Assembly: GCF_008327685.1 (NCBI RefSeq)
Contig: NZ_BDDE01000025.1
Coordinates: 62,001-126,000, forward strand
From: Actinomadura sp. K4S16
Lineage (GTDB): Bacteria > Actinomycetota > Actinomycetes > Streptosporangiales > Streptosporangiaceae
Length of the DNA stretch: 64,000 nt
Reading direction: 5' to 3'
In this document: positions 50,577-59,534 of the stretch, one piece after another
How the letters are laid out: each line of letters begins with the position of its first letter
Position numbering within the stretch: position 1 is the first letter of the stretch
Program-made: the position numbers and the translations under genes
The notes under the pieces: model-generated
The model's input: the letters and a program-made list of their open reading frames with translations, nothing else
What the model was told of the DNA's origin: nothing
Database searches by the model: none

Positions 50577-53287
50577 TCCGTTCCAAGACGTTCCGCGTCG
50601 CCGCCGCGGCCGGGTTGTCGGCCGCCGTCGTGGCACTCCCCGGGACCGCGCAGGCCGCGCTGAGGGCCGGGCACGCGCCGCAGGCGCCGGCCGGGCTGAC
50701 CGTGGGGGACCAGCACCGCCCGCTGAGTGTGGAAGGGGCGCCGCTGTTCGGCTGGACGCCCCGCGACCGCGACCCCGGGGAGGTGCAGAGCGCGTACGAG
50801 ATCGTCGTGCGGGACGCCTCCGGCAAGGCGGTCTGGGACAGCGGGCGCGTCCGGTCGGGGAGCCAGGAGTACGTGAAGTACGCCGGGCCGGCGCTCGCGC
50901 CGGAGACGTCCTACACATGGACGGTCCGGACCTGGGACATCTCCGGAAAGCGCTCTCCGTGGGCGCGGCCCGCCGCGTTCGACACCGGGCTGTCCGACCC
51001 GGACTGGCAGGCCGCCTGGATCCGGCGCACCACCGCGGAGGCCGACGACTACACCCTCGCCCGCAAGGACTTCACGGTCGGCGCGTCGAAGGTCGTGCGG
51101 GCCCGCGTGCACATCGCGGCCGGGCAGCAGTACGCGCTGCACCTGAACGGCGAGACCGTCGACCACGGCCCCGCCTTCGAGTACGCCGACGACGGTTTCT
51201 ACAAGACCGTCGACGTCACCTCGAAGGTGAAGGCCGGGCAGCCCGCCACGATCGGCGCGCTCTACCACTGGTACGGGTCGGGGCAGGGGCGGCCGAAGGG
51301 CGAGCCGGGCCTGCTCGTCCGGCTGGTCATCGACCACGCCGACGGGACGCGGCAGGTCGTCGTCACCGACGGGACGTGGAAGGTGGCGCGCGCCCCCTGG
51401 AAGAAGGCGCCCAAGCGCAACGGCGACGGCGGCGACTACGTCGAGGACATCGACGGCACCGCCGTGCAGGCCGGGTGGGACGAGCCCGGCTTCGACGCCT
51501 CCTCCTGGCAGGACCCGGTGGTCGTCGGCGTCCACCCCGCGTCCGGGTTCAAGCACCTGCACGGGCAGGAGACCGCGCTCGCGTACCAGGCCGTCCGGCC
51601 GGTGAAGGTCACGCGGCTGGACTCGGGCGCGCTGGTCGCCGACTTCGGGAAGGTGATCCCGGCCGTGCCGGTGGTGCGGTTCCGGGACGGCGTCGCCGGG
51701 CGGCACGTCGACATGCACGCCTCCTACGTCCTCAACGCCGACGGGACGGTCTCCCGCTCCAAGGACGACAACCAGGACACCGACCTCAGCTACGGCTACA
51801 CCCAGCGCGACGGCGACCAGACCTTCCGGCCGCTCACCTATGTCGGGTTCCGCTACCTGGAGATCGCGCCTGGCTCGGGCGCCGAGGCGGACGACATCTC
51901 CGCCGTCCTCCAGCACAACGAGGTGACCCGCAGGGGCGACCTCCGCACGTCCGACGAGGGAGTGAACGCGGCCTACGACCTGATGGCGCGGTCGGCGCTG
52001 TACGGGTCGCAGTCGCAGTTCCTCGACACGCCCACCCGGGAGAAGGGGCAGTTCCTCGGCGACTCGGTCGACACGTCGATCGCCATGATGGGCGCGTACG
52101 GGGAGCGGCGCCTGACCCGGCAGGCGATCCGCGAGTTCATGGCGTCGCAGGCGCGGTACTGGCCGGACGGGCGCCTCAACGCCGTCTACCCGAACGGCGA
52201 CGGCAAGCGCGACATCCCCGACTACACCGAGATGTTCCCCGGCTGGGTCTGGGACTACTACCAGCAGTCCGGCGACGCGTCCACGCTCGCGGAGGCGTAC
52301 CCGGTGATGAGCGCGGTCGCCGGCTACGTCCGCCGCTACATCGCGGACGGGACGGGCCTGGTCACCAACCTGGAGGGCGGCTCCGGGGCCTACAAGTACG
52401 GCATCATCGACTGGCCCGCGACCATGCGGTACGGGCACGACATGGACACCGCCGCCCGCACGGTCGTCAACGTGCTCGGCGTGGACGTCCTGAACGCCAC
52501 GGCCCGCGCCGCCGAGGTGCTCGGCAGGACCGGCGACGCGGAGGCGCTGCGCAAGGACGCCGGGACGCTCACCGGCAACATCAACGCCAGGCTCCGCCGC
52601 CCTGACGGCGTCTACATCGACGGCCTGAAGAGCGACGGCGTGCAGAGCACGCACGCCTCGCAGATCGCCAACGCCTACGCGCTCGCCTACGGCGTCGCCC
52701 CCGCCGCGGACCGGGCCGAGGTCGAGTCCCACATCGCCGGGCTCGGCATGCAGATGGGGCCGATGACAGCGCACCGGCTCCTGGAGGCGCTCGCGGGACG
52801 TCCGGCGGACGTCGTGGCCCGCCTGACCGACAAGGACGGGCCGGGCTGGGGCAACATCCTCGCCCGCGGCGGCACGTTCACGTGGGAGTCGTGGGACGCG
52901 CCGGAGACCGGGCAGAGCCACTCCCACCCGTGGGGCGCGACGTCGCTGGTCGAGGTGCAGCGGACCCTCCTCGGCGTCACCGCGACCGCCCCGGCCTCGG
53001 CCGCCGTCCGGATCAGGCCGCCGCTGACCGGGCTGGACCGCGCGGCCGGGACCGTCCCGCTGCAGCGCGGTGACGTCGGCGTCGCGTGGAAGCGGGCCGG
53101 CGACGGCTTCTCCCTCGACGCGGACATCCCGGTCAACGTCCGCGCCGAGATCCACGTCCCCGCCCGTTCGGCCGGCGACGTGCACGTCTCCGGGCCGGGC
53201 GGCGCCCGCTTCGTCGGCATGAAGGACGGCTACGCCGTCTTCGAGGCCGGCTCCGGGCACCTGACCTTCCGTTCGAACCACCTCTGA
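50573..53287 (+). CDS. Secreted GH78 rhamnosidase, variant active site
   Basis: 904 residues. Sec signal ends near AQA/AL (about 29). It has an N-terminal fibronectin-like domain (to about 140), Bac_rhamnosid N and Ig-like domains, the barrel from about 455 and a C-domain. In the acid region DTPTREKGQFLGD it keeps Asp485, Glu490 and Asp497, but has Phe494 where the sugar-stacking Trp normally sits. The base is Glu772 in TFTWESWD. The ATG overlaps the previous stop (ATGA), so it is translationally coupled. The Trp-to-Phe change suggests a different linkage or leaving-group preference than the first enzyme. Confidence 0.9.
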   Translation: MIRSKTFRVAAAAGLSAAVVALPGTAQAALRAGHAPQAPAGLTVGDQHRPLSVEGAPLFGWTPRDRDPGEVQSAYEIVVRDASGKAVWDSGRVRSGSQEYVKYAGPALAPETSYTWTVRTWDISGKRSPWARPAAFDTGLSDPDWQAAWIRRTTAEADDYTLARKDFTVGASKVVRARVHIAAGQQYALHLNGETVDHGPAFEYADDGFYKTVDVTSKVKAGQPATIGALYHWYGSGQGRPKGEPGLLVRLVIDHADGTRQVVVTDGTWKVARAPWKKAPKRNGDGGDYVEDIDGTAVQAGWDEPGFDASSWQDPVVVGVHPASGFKHLHGQETALAYQAVRPVKVTRLDSGALVADFGKVIPAVPVVRFRDGVAGRHVDMHASYVLNADGTVSRSKDDNQDTDLSYGYTQRDGDQTFRPLTYVGFRYLEIAPGSGAEADDISAVLQHNEVTRRGDLRTSDEGVNAAYDLMARSALYGSQSQFLDTPTREKGQFLGDSVDTSIAMMGAYGERRLTRQAIREFMASQARYWPDGRLNAVYPNGDGKRDIPDYTEMFPGWVWDYYQQSGDASTLAEAYPVMSAVAGYVRRYIADGTGLVTNLEGGSGAYKYGIIDWPATMRYGHDMDTAARTVVNVLGVDVLNATARAAEVLGRTGDAEALRKDAGTLTGNINARLRRPDGVYIDGLKSDGVQSTHASQIANAYALAYGVAPAADRAEVESHIAGLGMQMGPMTAHRLLEALAGRPADVVARLTDKDGPGWGNILARGGTFTWESWDAPETGQSHSHPWGATSLVEVQRTLLGVTATAPASAAVRIRPPLTGLDRAAGTVPLQRGDVGVAWKRAGDGFSLDADIPVNVRAEIHVPARSAGDVHVSGPGGARFVGMKDGYAVFEAGSGHLTFRSNHL

Positions 53288-53298
53288 GGAGCCCGGTC

Positions 53299-56200
53299 AT
53301 GACCGAACGATCGAGAAGCGGGATGAGCCGGCGGCACTTCCTCGGGGCGTCGGTGGCCGGGGTGGCGGGCACGGTCGTCCTCGGCTCCGCCGGGGGCGCC
53401 GCGTCGGCGTCCCCGGCCGCCGCGGCGGCCCGGACGCCGTCCGGGCTGCTGACCTCCCTGCTGCCCGACGGGCTCGGCGTCACCGCGGCCCGGCCGCGGC
53501 TGAGCTGGCAGGTCGCCGACCTCGGTCCGGGGACGAAGCAGACGCACTACCAGGTGCAGTTCGCCACCACGCCGGCCCGCCTGGAGCACGGCCCGCACGT
53601 CTGGGACAGCGGCAGGGCCGCGTCGTCGGCGTCCGTCGCCGTGCCGTACGGCGGCCCGGCGCTGTCGCCGCGGACGCCGTACTGGTGGCGGGTTCGGACG
53701 TTCGACGGGCCCAAGGCGTCCCGCTGGTCCGAGCCCGCGCTGCTGGCCACGGGAGTCGAGGAGTGGTCCGCCGAACCGGTCTGGACGGCGGCCGCGCAGG
53801 CGCCCGGCGACGGCGTCCTCACGGCCCGGGTGCAGATCACCTTGGTCGCGGCGAGCCTCTGGTTCCGGGCGTCCGGGACGGGCGCCAACTACCTGTGGCA
53901 GCTGCGCGCCGGATCTCCGGGCGTCCTGAAGAAGCACGTCTGCGTGAACGGCACCTACCAGGTGCTGGAGGAGAAGCGGCTGGCGTTCCCCGTCGAGACG
54001 GGCCGCTGGTACGACGTGGCGGTCGAGATGGCGGGCTCCACCTTCCGGACGTCCATCGACGGGGCGGAGGTCGACACCACCACCGACGGCACGTACCGGA
54101 CGGGCACGGTCGGGATGCGCAACGGCTCCAGCGAGGCCAACGTGTGGGACCGCGTCACCTTCACCGGCGCGGACGGCAAGGCGGTCATCGACGAGGACTT
54201 CACCGACGGCCGCGGCACCTTCGGCGCCGGCACGGTCGCGGGGGGCGCCCTGACCCTCGCCAAGGGGCAGTCGACGCTGTCCTCGGCCGGGTCGCCCGAC
54301 GACAGCTGGGCGCTGCTGCGCACCGAGTTCACCCCGGAGCGCAAACCGATCGCGGCCGCCGTGCTCCACGTCGCCGCCCAGTCCCCGGCGCCCAGCCGCC
54401 AGTACCCCGCCAAGATCTGGGTGAACGGCGAGGTGGCCGGCTTCGCCTCCATGCGGGGCGGGACGGGGGCGCCGAAGTACCACTCCTTCGACGTCACCGG
54501 GGCGCTGGAGCCGGGCCGGCCCAACGCGCTCGCCGCCCTCGCGTTCACCACCGAGGACAAGCGGTTCCTCGCCGAACTCGTCGTCACCTACGCCGACGGG
54601 ACGTCCACCACCGTCAGGAGCGGCGCGGCATGGAAGGCGCGCCGCCAGGCCGGGATGCTGCGCGACGGCGGGACGATCGGCTCCGGCTTCTACCTGGGTC
54701 CCCAGGAGTACTGGGACATGCGGCAGGAGCCGGCCGGCTGGACGAGCCCCGGCTTCGACGACTCCGGGTGGGAGCCGCCGGTGGTGAAGCAGGCCATCGG
54801 CGGCCTGGAGCCCGCGCTCGTCGAACCGGTCGGGCTGTACGACGTCCGGCCCGCGTCCGTGCGGAAGGCGTCGTCCGGCACCTGGATCGTCGATCTCGGA
54901 CGGGAGATCGCGGGCGGTCTGCGCCTGTCCCTGCGCGGCAAGGCGGGGCAGACCGTCGAGGTCCGGCTCGGCGAGGAGCTGAACGCCGACGGGACCGTCA
55001 GGCACGCGCTGCGCGCCGGCGTCACCTACCGGGAGGTCTGGACGCTCCGCGACGGCGACCAGACCATCGAGCACTGGGGCTACCGAGGTTTCCGCTACGC
55101 GCAGCTGATCTGCGACGACGACCTCGACCTCTCACAGGCCGCCACCGGGCGCGCCTGGCGGGCCGCCTGGCGCGACTCCGACGCGTCGTTCTCCAGCTCC
55201 AGCCCCGACCTCGACCGCGTGTACGAGCTGTGCCGGTACTCGATCGAGGCGACGCGCGGCGACCTCTACACGGACACGCCCACCCGCGAACGCGGCCCCT
55301 ACGAGGGCGACGCGCTCGTCAACCAGGCGTCCGAGTACGCCGTGCAGCGCTCGTTCGCGCTTGCCCGCGCCTCGGACGCCTACCTGGCCCGCAACCCCAC
55401 CTGGCCCACCGAGTACCGGCTGATGAGCGTCATGTCGGCCTGGCAGGACTACCTGCACACCGGTGACCCGGAGCAGCTCGCCGCGGACTACGACATCCTC
55501 GTCTCCAAGCACCTGACGCCCCACCTCGGCGAGGACGGGCTCGTCCACAAGAAGCCCGGCTCGCCCACTCAGGACCTGGTCGACTGGCCTGCGTCCAACC
55601 GGGACGGCTACGTGTTCACCGACGTCAACACGGTCGTGAACGCCTGCCAGTACGCCGCGTTCACCGCCATGGCCGACATCGCGGACGCTCTCGGCAGGAC
55701 GGCCGACGCGAAGAGCTGGCGGGGACGCGCCGACACGCTGGCCAGGGCGATGCGGGAGCAGTTCCTCGACGCGTCCAACGGGCGGTTCTTCGACGGAGTG
55801 GGCACCACCCACAGCGCGCAGCACGCCACCGTCTACCCGGTCGCGCTCGGCGTGGCCGGGCCCGGCACGGTTCCCGACTCCGTCGTCCGCGCCTTGGGCG
55901 AGACCCTCGCCGACGGCGGCATGAAGGTCAGCGTCTACGGCGCGCAGTTCCTTCTGGACGCCCTGTTCGCCACCGGCCAGGCCAAGGCCGCGATCGGCCT
56001 GATGACGGCCACCGGCATGAGCTCGTGGCTGCACATGCTGGACGACCTGGGCGCGACCATCGTGGCCGAGGCCTGGGACCCGTCCCTCAAACCCAACATG
56101 ACGTTCTCGCACGCCTGGGGCTCGGCGCCCGCGAACGTCATCCCGCGCCATGTCCTCGGTGTGCGGATCACCGCGCCGGGAGCGGCCGAGATCGAGGTCC

Positions 56201-56484
56201 GGCCGCGTCCGGGCGGGCTGACCCGCGCCTCCGGCCGGGTCCCGACGATCCGCGGCCCGGTCTCCGTCGCGCTCGACCGCGGTGACGGCTACCGCCTGGA
56301 CGTGGACGTGCCGCCCGGCATGTCCGCCCGCGTCGTCGTCGAGCTCGGCGACGACGATCCGCGCGCGTTCCGCCTCACCGGACCCCACGCCCGCGCCCCC
56401 CGCTCCACCAGCCAGGACGCCACCGGCCGGCTCCTCGCCATCGGCCCGGTCGGCTCCGGCCGCAGCACAGTGATCAGGAGTTGA
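53299..56484 (+). CDS. Tat-exported GH78 rhamnosidase with LamG-like insert
   Basis: 1061 residues. A twin-arginine signal SRRHFLGASVAGVAG (Arg11-Arg12) ends near ASA/SP. After a fibronectin-like domain (to about 150), residues about 170-325 form a concanavalin/LamG-like module (SLWFRASGTGANYLWQLRAG, GRWYDVAVEMAGSTFRTSID). Then come Bac_rhamnosid N, Ig-like, barrel (from about 630) and C-domains. Acid motif DTPTRERGPYEGD: Asp659, Glu664, Tyr668 in the Trp position, Asp671. The base is Glu924 in ATIVAEAWDP. It starts 11 bases after the previous gene with GAGGAG upstream. Tat export suggests folding or cofactor binding before secretion. Confidence 0.9.
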   Translation: MTERSRSGMSRRHFLGASVAGVAGTVVLGSAGGAASASPAAAAARTPSGLLTSLLPDGLGVTAARPRLSWQVADLGPGTKQTHYQVQFATTPARLEHGPHVWDSGRAASSASVAVPYGGPALSPRTPYWWRVRTFDGPKASRWSEPALLATGVEEWSAEPVWTAAAQAPGDGVLTARVQITLVAASLWFRASGTGANYLWQLRAGSPGVLKKHVCVNGTYQVLEEKRLAFPVETGRWYDVAVEMAGSTFRTSIDGAEVDTTTDGTYRTGTVGMRNGSSEANVWDRVTFTGADGKAVIDEDFTDGRGTFGAGTVAGGALTLAKGQSTLSSAGSPDDSWALLRTEFTPERKPIAAAVLHVAAQSPAPSRQYPAKIWVNGEVAGFASMRGGTGAPKYHSFDVTGALEPGRPNALAALAFTTEDKRFLAELVVTYADGTSTTVRSGAAWKARRQAGMLRDGGTIGSGFYLGPQEYWDMRQEPAGWTSPGFDDSGWEPPVVKQAIGGLEPALVEPVGLYDVRPASVRKASSGTWIVDLGREIAGGLRLSLRGKAGQTVEVRLGEELNADGTVRHALRAGVTYREVWTLRDGDQTIEHWGYRGFRYAQLICDDDLDLSQAATGRAWRAAWRDSDASFSSSSPDLDRVYELCRYSIEATRGDLYTDTPTRERGPYEGDALVNQASEYAVQRSFALARASDAYLARNPTWPTEYRLMSVMSAWQDYLHTGDPEQLAADYDILVSKHLTPHLGEDGLVHKKPGSPTQDLVDWPASNRDGYVFTDVNTVVNACQYAAFTAMADIADALGRTADAKSWRGRADTLARAMREQFLDASNGRFFDGVGTTHSAQHATVYPVALGVAGPGTVPDSVVRALGETLADGGMKVSVYGAQFLLDALFATGQAKAAIGLMTATGMSSWLHMLDDLGATIVAEAWDPSLKPNMTFSHAWGSAPANVIPRHVLGVRITAPGAAEIEVRPRPGGLTRASGRVPTIRGPVSVALDRGDGYRLDVDVPPGMSARVVVELGDDDPRAFRLTGPHARAPRSTSQDATGRLLAIGPVGSGRSTVIRS

Positions 56485-56486
56485 CA

Positions 56487-59441
56487 GTGAACGACGAACG
56501 CATGGGCCAGGGCGTCACCCGCAGGCGCGCACTCCAGATCGGCGCCGCCGCCGCCGTGGTGGCGGGCGCCGGCCCGGTCCTCGGTGGTGAGGCGGCGGCG
56601 CAGGCCGCGCCCGGTCTCCCCGCGGCGCCGGAGGCCGGCGGGTTCGCCGGCCCAGGCGCGGCGGTGCGGCCCCGCTTCCGCTGGTGGTGGCCGGACGGCC
56701 TGGTAGATCCGGCGGAGATCCGGCGCGAGATCGACCAGATCGCGGACGCCGGGTTCGGCGGCGCGGAGATCGTCGCCGTGCACCACAGCATCCGCGACAA
56801 GTCCGTCCTGGACCCGGCGGGGCACGGCTGGGGCACCCCGGCCTGGAACGCCGGCGTCGAGGCCGCGCTCGACCAGGCCGCCCGGCGCGGCGTGACCGTC
56901 GACCTGACGATCGGCCCGGCCTGGCCCGCGGCCGTCCCGACGATCACGCCGGACGACGAGGCCGCCGTCCAGGAACTCGCGTACGGGACGGTGACCGTCG
57001 CGGGCGGCGCCACCCATGACGGCCCGGTCCCCGAGCCGGTCGCCCCGCCCGGGAGCGGCGTGACCAGGCGCCACCTCGTCGCCGTCCACGCCGTCCGGCT
57101 CGACGCCGCGAACAACACCCGCAAGGAGACCGGCCTCGACCCCGCGTCGTTCACCGACCTGACCTCGAAGGCCGCGGGGGAGCGGATCACCTGGACGGCC
57201 CCCGGGGGCGGCGACTGGCTGCTGTTCTCCTACTGGCGGCGCGGCAGCGGGCAGCGGCCGGAGTCCGGCCCGCACTCGTCCCCGGACAGCTGCGTCGTCG
57301 ACCACTTCAGCCGCGCCGGGACCCGGGCCGTCACCGCGTTCTGGGAGGCGCGCCTGCTCACCCGCGACATCCGCAAACTGATCAAGCGGGCGGGCGCGAC
57401 GCTGTTCGAGGACTCGATCGAGCTGGAGACGGCGGCGCTCAACTGGACGCCCGACCTCCCGGCCGAGTTCCGGCGGCGCCGCGGCTACGACCTGATGCCG
57501 TACCTGCCGGTGATCGTCCGGCTCAAGGAGAACACCAAGTTCGCCTACGACGCGGCGACGACCGCCCACGTCCGGCACGACTTCTGGCAGACGGTCTCCG
57601 ACCTGTTCAACGAGTTCCATTTCGCGGCGCTCGCGAAGTGGGCGCACTCGATCGGGCTGGAGTACCGCGCGCAGCCGTACGGGCTGGAGACCGACGCCAT
57701 CTACACCGCCGCGATCCTGGACGTCCCGGAGGGCGAGTCGCTCGGGTTCAAGAACCTGGACGACTACCGCGCGCTCGCCGGAGGCCGCGACATGGGCGGA
57801 CGCAAGGTCCTCTCCTGCGAGGCGGGCGCCTACCAGGGCGGCGCCTACAACACCACCTGGGGCAAGTTCCTCCGCACCATGGGCGGCGCCTATGCGGCCG
57901 GTCTCAACCAGACCGTCTTGCACGGCTTCTCCTACGCCACCGCGCCTGGGGCGGCGTGGCCGGGCTTCGCCGCGTTCACCCCCTACAACGGCGGCATCGG
58001 ATTCTCCGAGTCGTGGGGGCCGCGCCAGCCGACATGGCGGCACGTCCCCGACGTGGCCGCCTACCTGTCGCGCATCCACCTGGCCATGCAGGCGGGCAAG
58101 AGCCGCATCGACGTGGCCGTCTTCCGCCAGAAGGGCTACACCAAGACCGGCATCGGCGCCGGGTGGTTCACCAAGTTCGGCGTCCCGCTGGGCTGGACGC
58201 ACCAGCTCATCAGCGCGCCGCTGCTCGACCTCCCGTCCGCGACCGTGTCCGGCGGGCGGCTCGCCCCCGACGGCCCGGCCTACAAGGTCGTGTTCGTCGA
58301 GGGCGACCGTTTCGGCGGCAACGAGTGCACGCTGCCGCTCGCCACGGCCCGCACCATGCTGAAGCTGACGAAGGCGGGGCTGCCGCTGCTGTTCCTCGGC
58401 GACTGGTCGGCCGCGACCGTGCCGGGCCTGGACCGCGACGGCGAGAACGAGCAACTGCGCGCCGTCCTCAAGCAGCTGTTCGCGCAGCCGCGCGTCCGAG
58501 TCGTCGCCACGGAGGCCGACGTGCCCGGGGCGCTCGCCGACCTCGGGCTGCGCCCGACGGTCTCCTACGCGGAGGCGTCGACGCTCCTCACCGGCCACCG
58601 GCGGGACGGCCGCGCCGACTACTTCTACCTGTGCAACGGCAAGCACGCCGAGACCGTCAAGCCGCCGGTCGCCGCGATCGACCACGAGGTCACGTTCACC
58701 CGGTCCGACCGCAAGGCCGTCCCGTACCGGCTGAACCTGTGGACGGGCGAGACCGAGCGGATCGCCGTCTACCGCGAGGACGGCGACACGATCACGCTTC
58801 GGGTGGCGCTGCAGCCCTCCGAGGCCACCGTGATCATCCTGGCGCGCGGCGGCGAGGCCCCGTCCGCGACCGCGTCGCAGGCCGAGCTCCGCGTCGACCG
58901 GCAGCGCCTGATCGCCCGCGCGAAGGCCGCCGGCGGCTACTCCACGACGCTGCCCGACGGCCGCACCGTGCAGACGGAGATCGGCGCGGTGCCCGAGGCG
59001 CGGACCCTCACGTCCTGGCGGCTCCAGGTGGAGGACATGACGCCGGACGGCGTGAAGCGGCACGACCTTGAGCTCGACGGCCTCAAGGCGTGGCCGGACA
59101 TCCCCGAGCTCGCGGACGTCTCCGGCATCGGCACCTACACCACCACCGTGGACTGGACGGGCGGCGGCGCGCTGCTGGAGCTCGGCGAGGTCTTCGACAC
59201 CTGCCGCGTCACCGTCAACGGCCACCGGCTCCCGGTCAGCGTGATCGTCCCGGTCGTGGACATCGGCCCCTGGCTGCGGCGCGGCGCGAACACGATCGAG
59301 GTCGAGGTCGCCACCACGCTGAACAACCGGCTCCGCGTCTCCGACCCGGGCGTCTACGGGAACGCGTCGCGCCAGCGGTACGGGCTGGTCGGGCCCGTCC
59401 GGCTCGTCCCCTACGGCGAGGCGGTGGTCCCCACCCGCTGA
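56487..59441 (+). CDS. GH106 alpha-L-rhamnosidase
   Basis: 984 residues. A Tat-like leader (TRRRALQIGAAAAVVAGAGP, Arg12-Arg14) is followed by the GH106 TIM-barrel signature FRWWWPDGLVDPAEIRREID then GFGGAEIVAVHH. Candidate catalytic acids are Glu308 in LFEDSIELE and Glu445 in VLSCEAGAYQGG. C-terminal beta-sandwich domains follow, the last one galactose-binding-like (LLELGEVFDTCRVTVNGHRL). GH106 enzymes cleave rhamnose from complex pectic side chains in gut Bacteroides. GTG 56487 is used because AGGAG lies six bases upstream; it starts two bases after the GH78 stop. A terminator-like hairpin follows. Confidence 0.9.
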   Translation: MNDERMGQGVTRRRALQIGAAAAVVAGAGPVLGGEAAAQAAPGLPAAPEAGGFAGPGAAVRPRFRWWWPDGLVDPAEIRREIDQIADAGFGGAEIVAVHHSIRDKSVLDPAGHGWGTPAWNAGVEAALDQAARRGVTVDLTIGPAWPAAVPTITPDDEAAVQELAYGTVTVAGGATHDGPVPEPVAPPGSGVTRRHLVAVHAVRLDAANNTRKETGLDPASFTDLTSKAAGERITWTAPGGGDWLLFSYWRRGSGQRPESGPHSSPDSCVVDHFSRAGTRAVTAFWEARLLTRDIRKLIKRAGATLFEDSIELETAALNWTPDLPAEFRRRRGYDLMPYLPVIVRLKENTKFAYDAATTAHVRHDFWQTVSDLFNEFHFAALAKWAHSIGLEYRAQPYGLETDAIYTAAILDVPEGESLGFKNLDDYRALAGGRDMGGRKVLSCEAGAYQGGAYNTTWGKFLRTMGGAYAAGLNQTVLHGFSYATAPGAAWPGFAAFTPYNGGIGFSESWGPRQPTWRHVPDVAAYLSRIHLAMQAGKSRIDVAVFRQKGYTKTGIGAGWFTKFGVPLGWTHQLISAPLLDLPSATVSGGRLAPDGPAYKVVFVEGDRFGGNECTLPLATARTMLKLTKAGLPLLFLGDWSAATVPGLDRDGENEQLRAVLKQLFAQPRVRVVATEADVPGALADLGLRPTVSYAEASTLLTGHRRDGRADYFYLCNGKHAETVKPPVAAIDHEVTFTRSDRKAVPYRLNLWTGETERIAVYREDGDTITLRVALQPSEATVIILARGGEAPSATASQAELRVDRQRLIARAKAAGGYSTTLPDGRTVQTEIGAVPEARTLTSWRLQVEDMTPDGVKRHDLELDGLKAWPDIPELADVSGIGTYTTTVDWTGGGALLELGEVFDTCRVTVNGHRLPVSVIVPVVDIGPWLRRGANTIEVEVATTLNNRLRVSDPGVYGNASRQRYGLVGPVRLVPYGEAVVPTR

Positions 59442-59449
59442 ACCCCGGA

Positions 59450-59484
59450 CGTGCGGGAGGGCGTTGGCCCCGCCCTCCCGCACG
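59450..59484 (+). terminator. 13-bp perfect hairpin after the GH106 gene
   Basis: CGTGCGGGAGGGC (59450-59462) and GCCCTCCCGCACG (59472-59484), loop GTTGGCCCC. It starts eight bases after the GH106 stop. It probably ends the 46.6-59.4 kb transcript, so the gene at 59535 may have its own promoter or depend on readthrough. Confidence 0.72.
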
Positions 59485-59534
59485 GTGGACCCCTCATCCC
59501 AAGCCCTCTTCAAGACCGGAATAGCGAGGAATCC

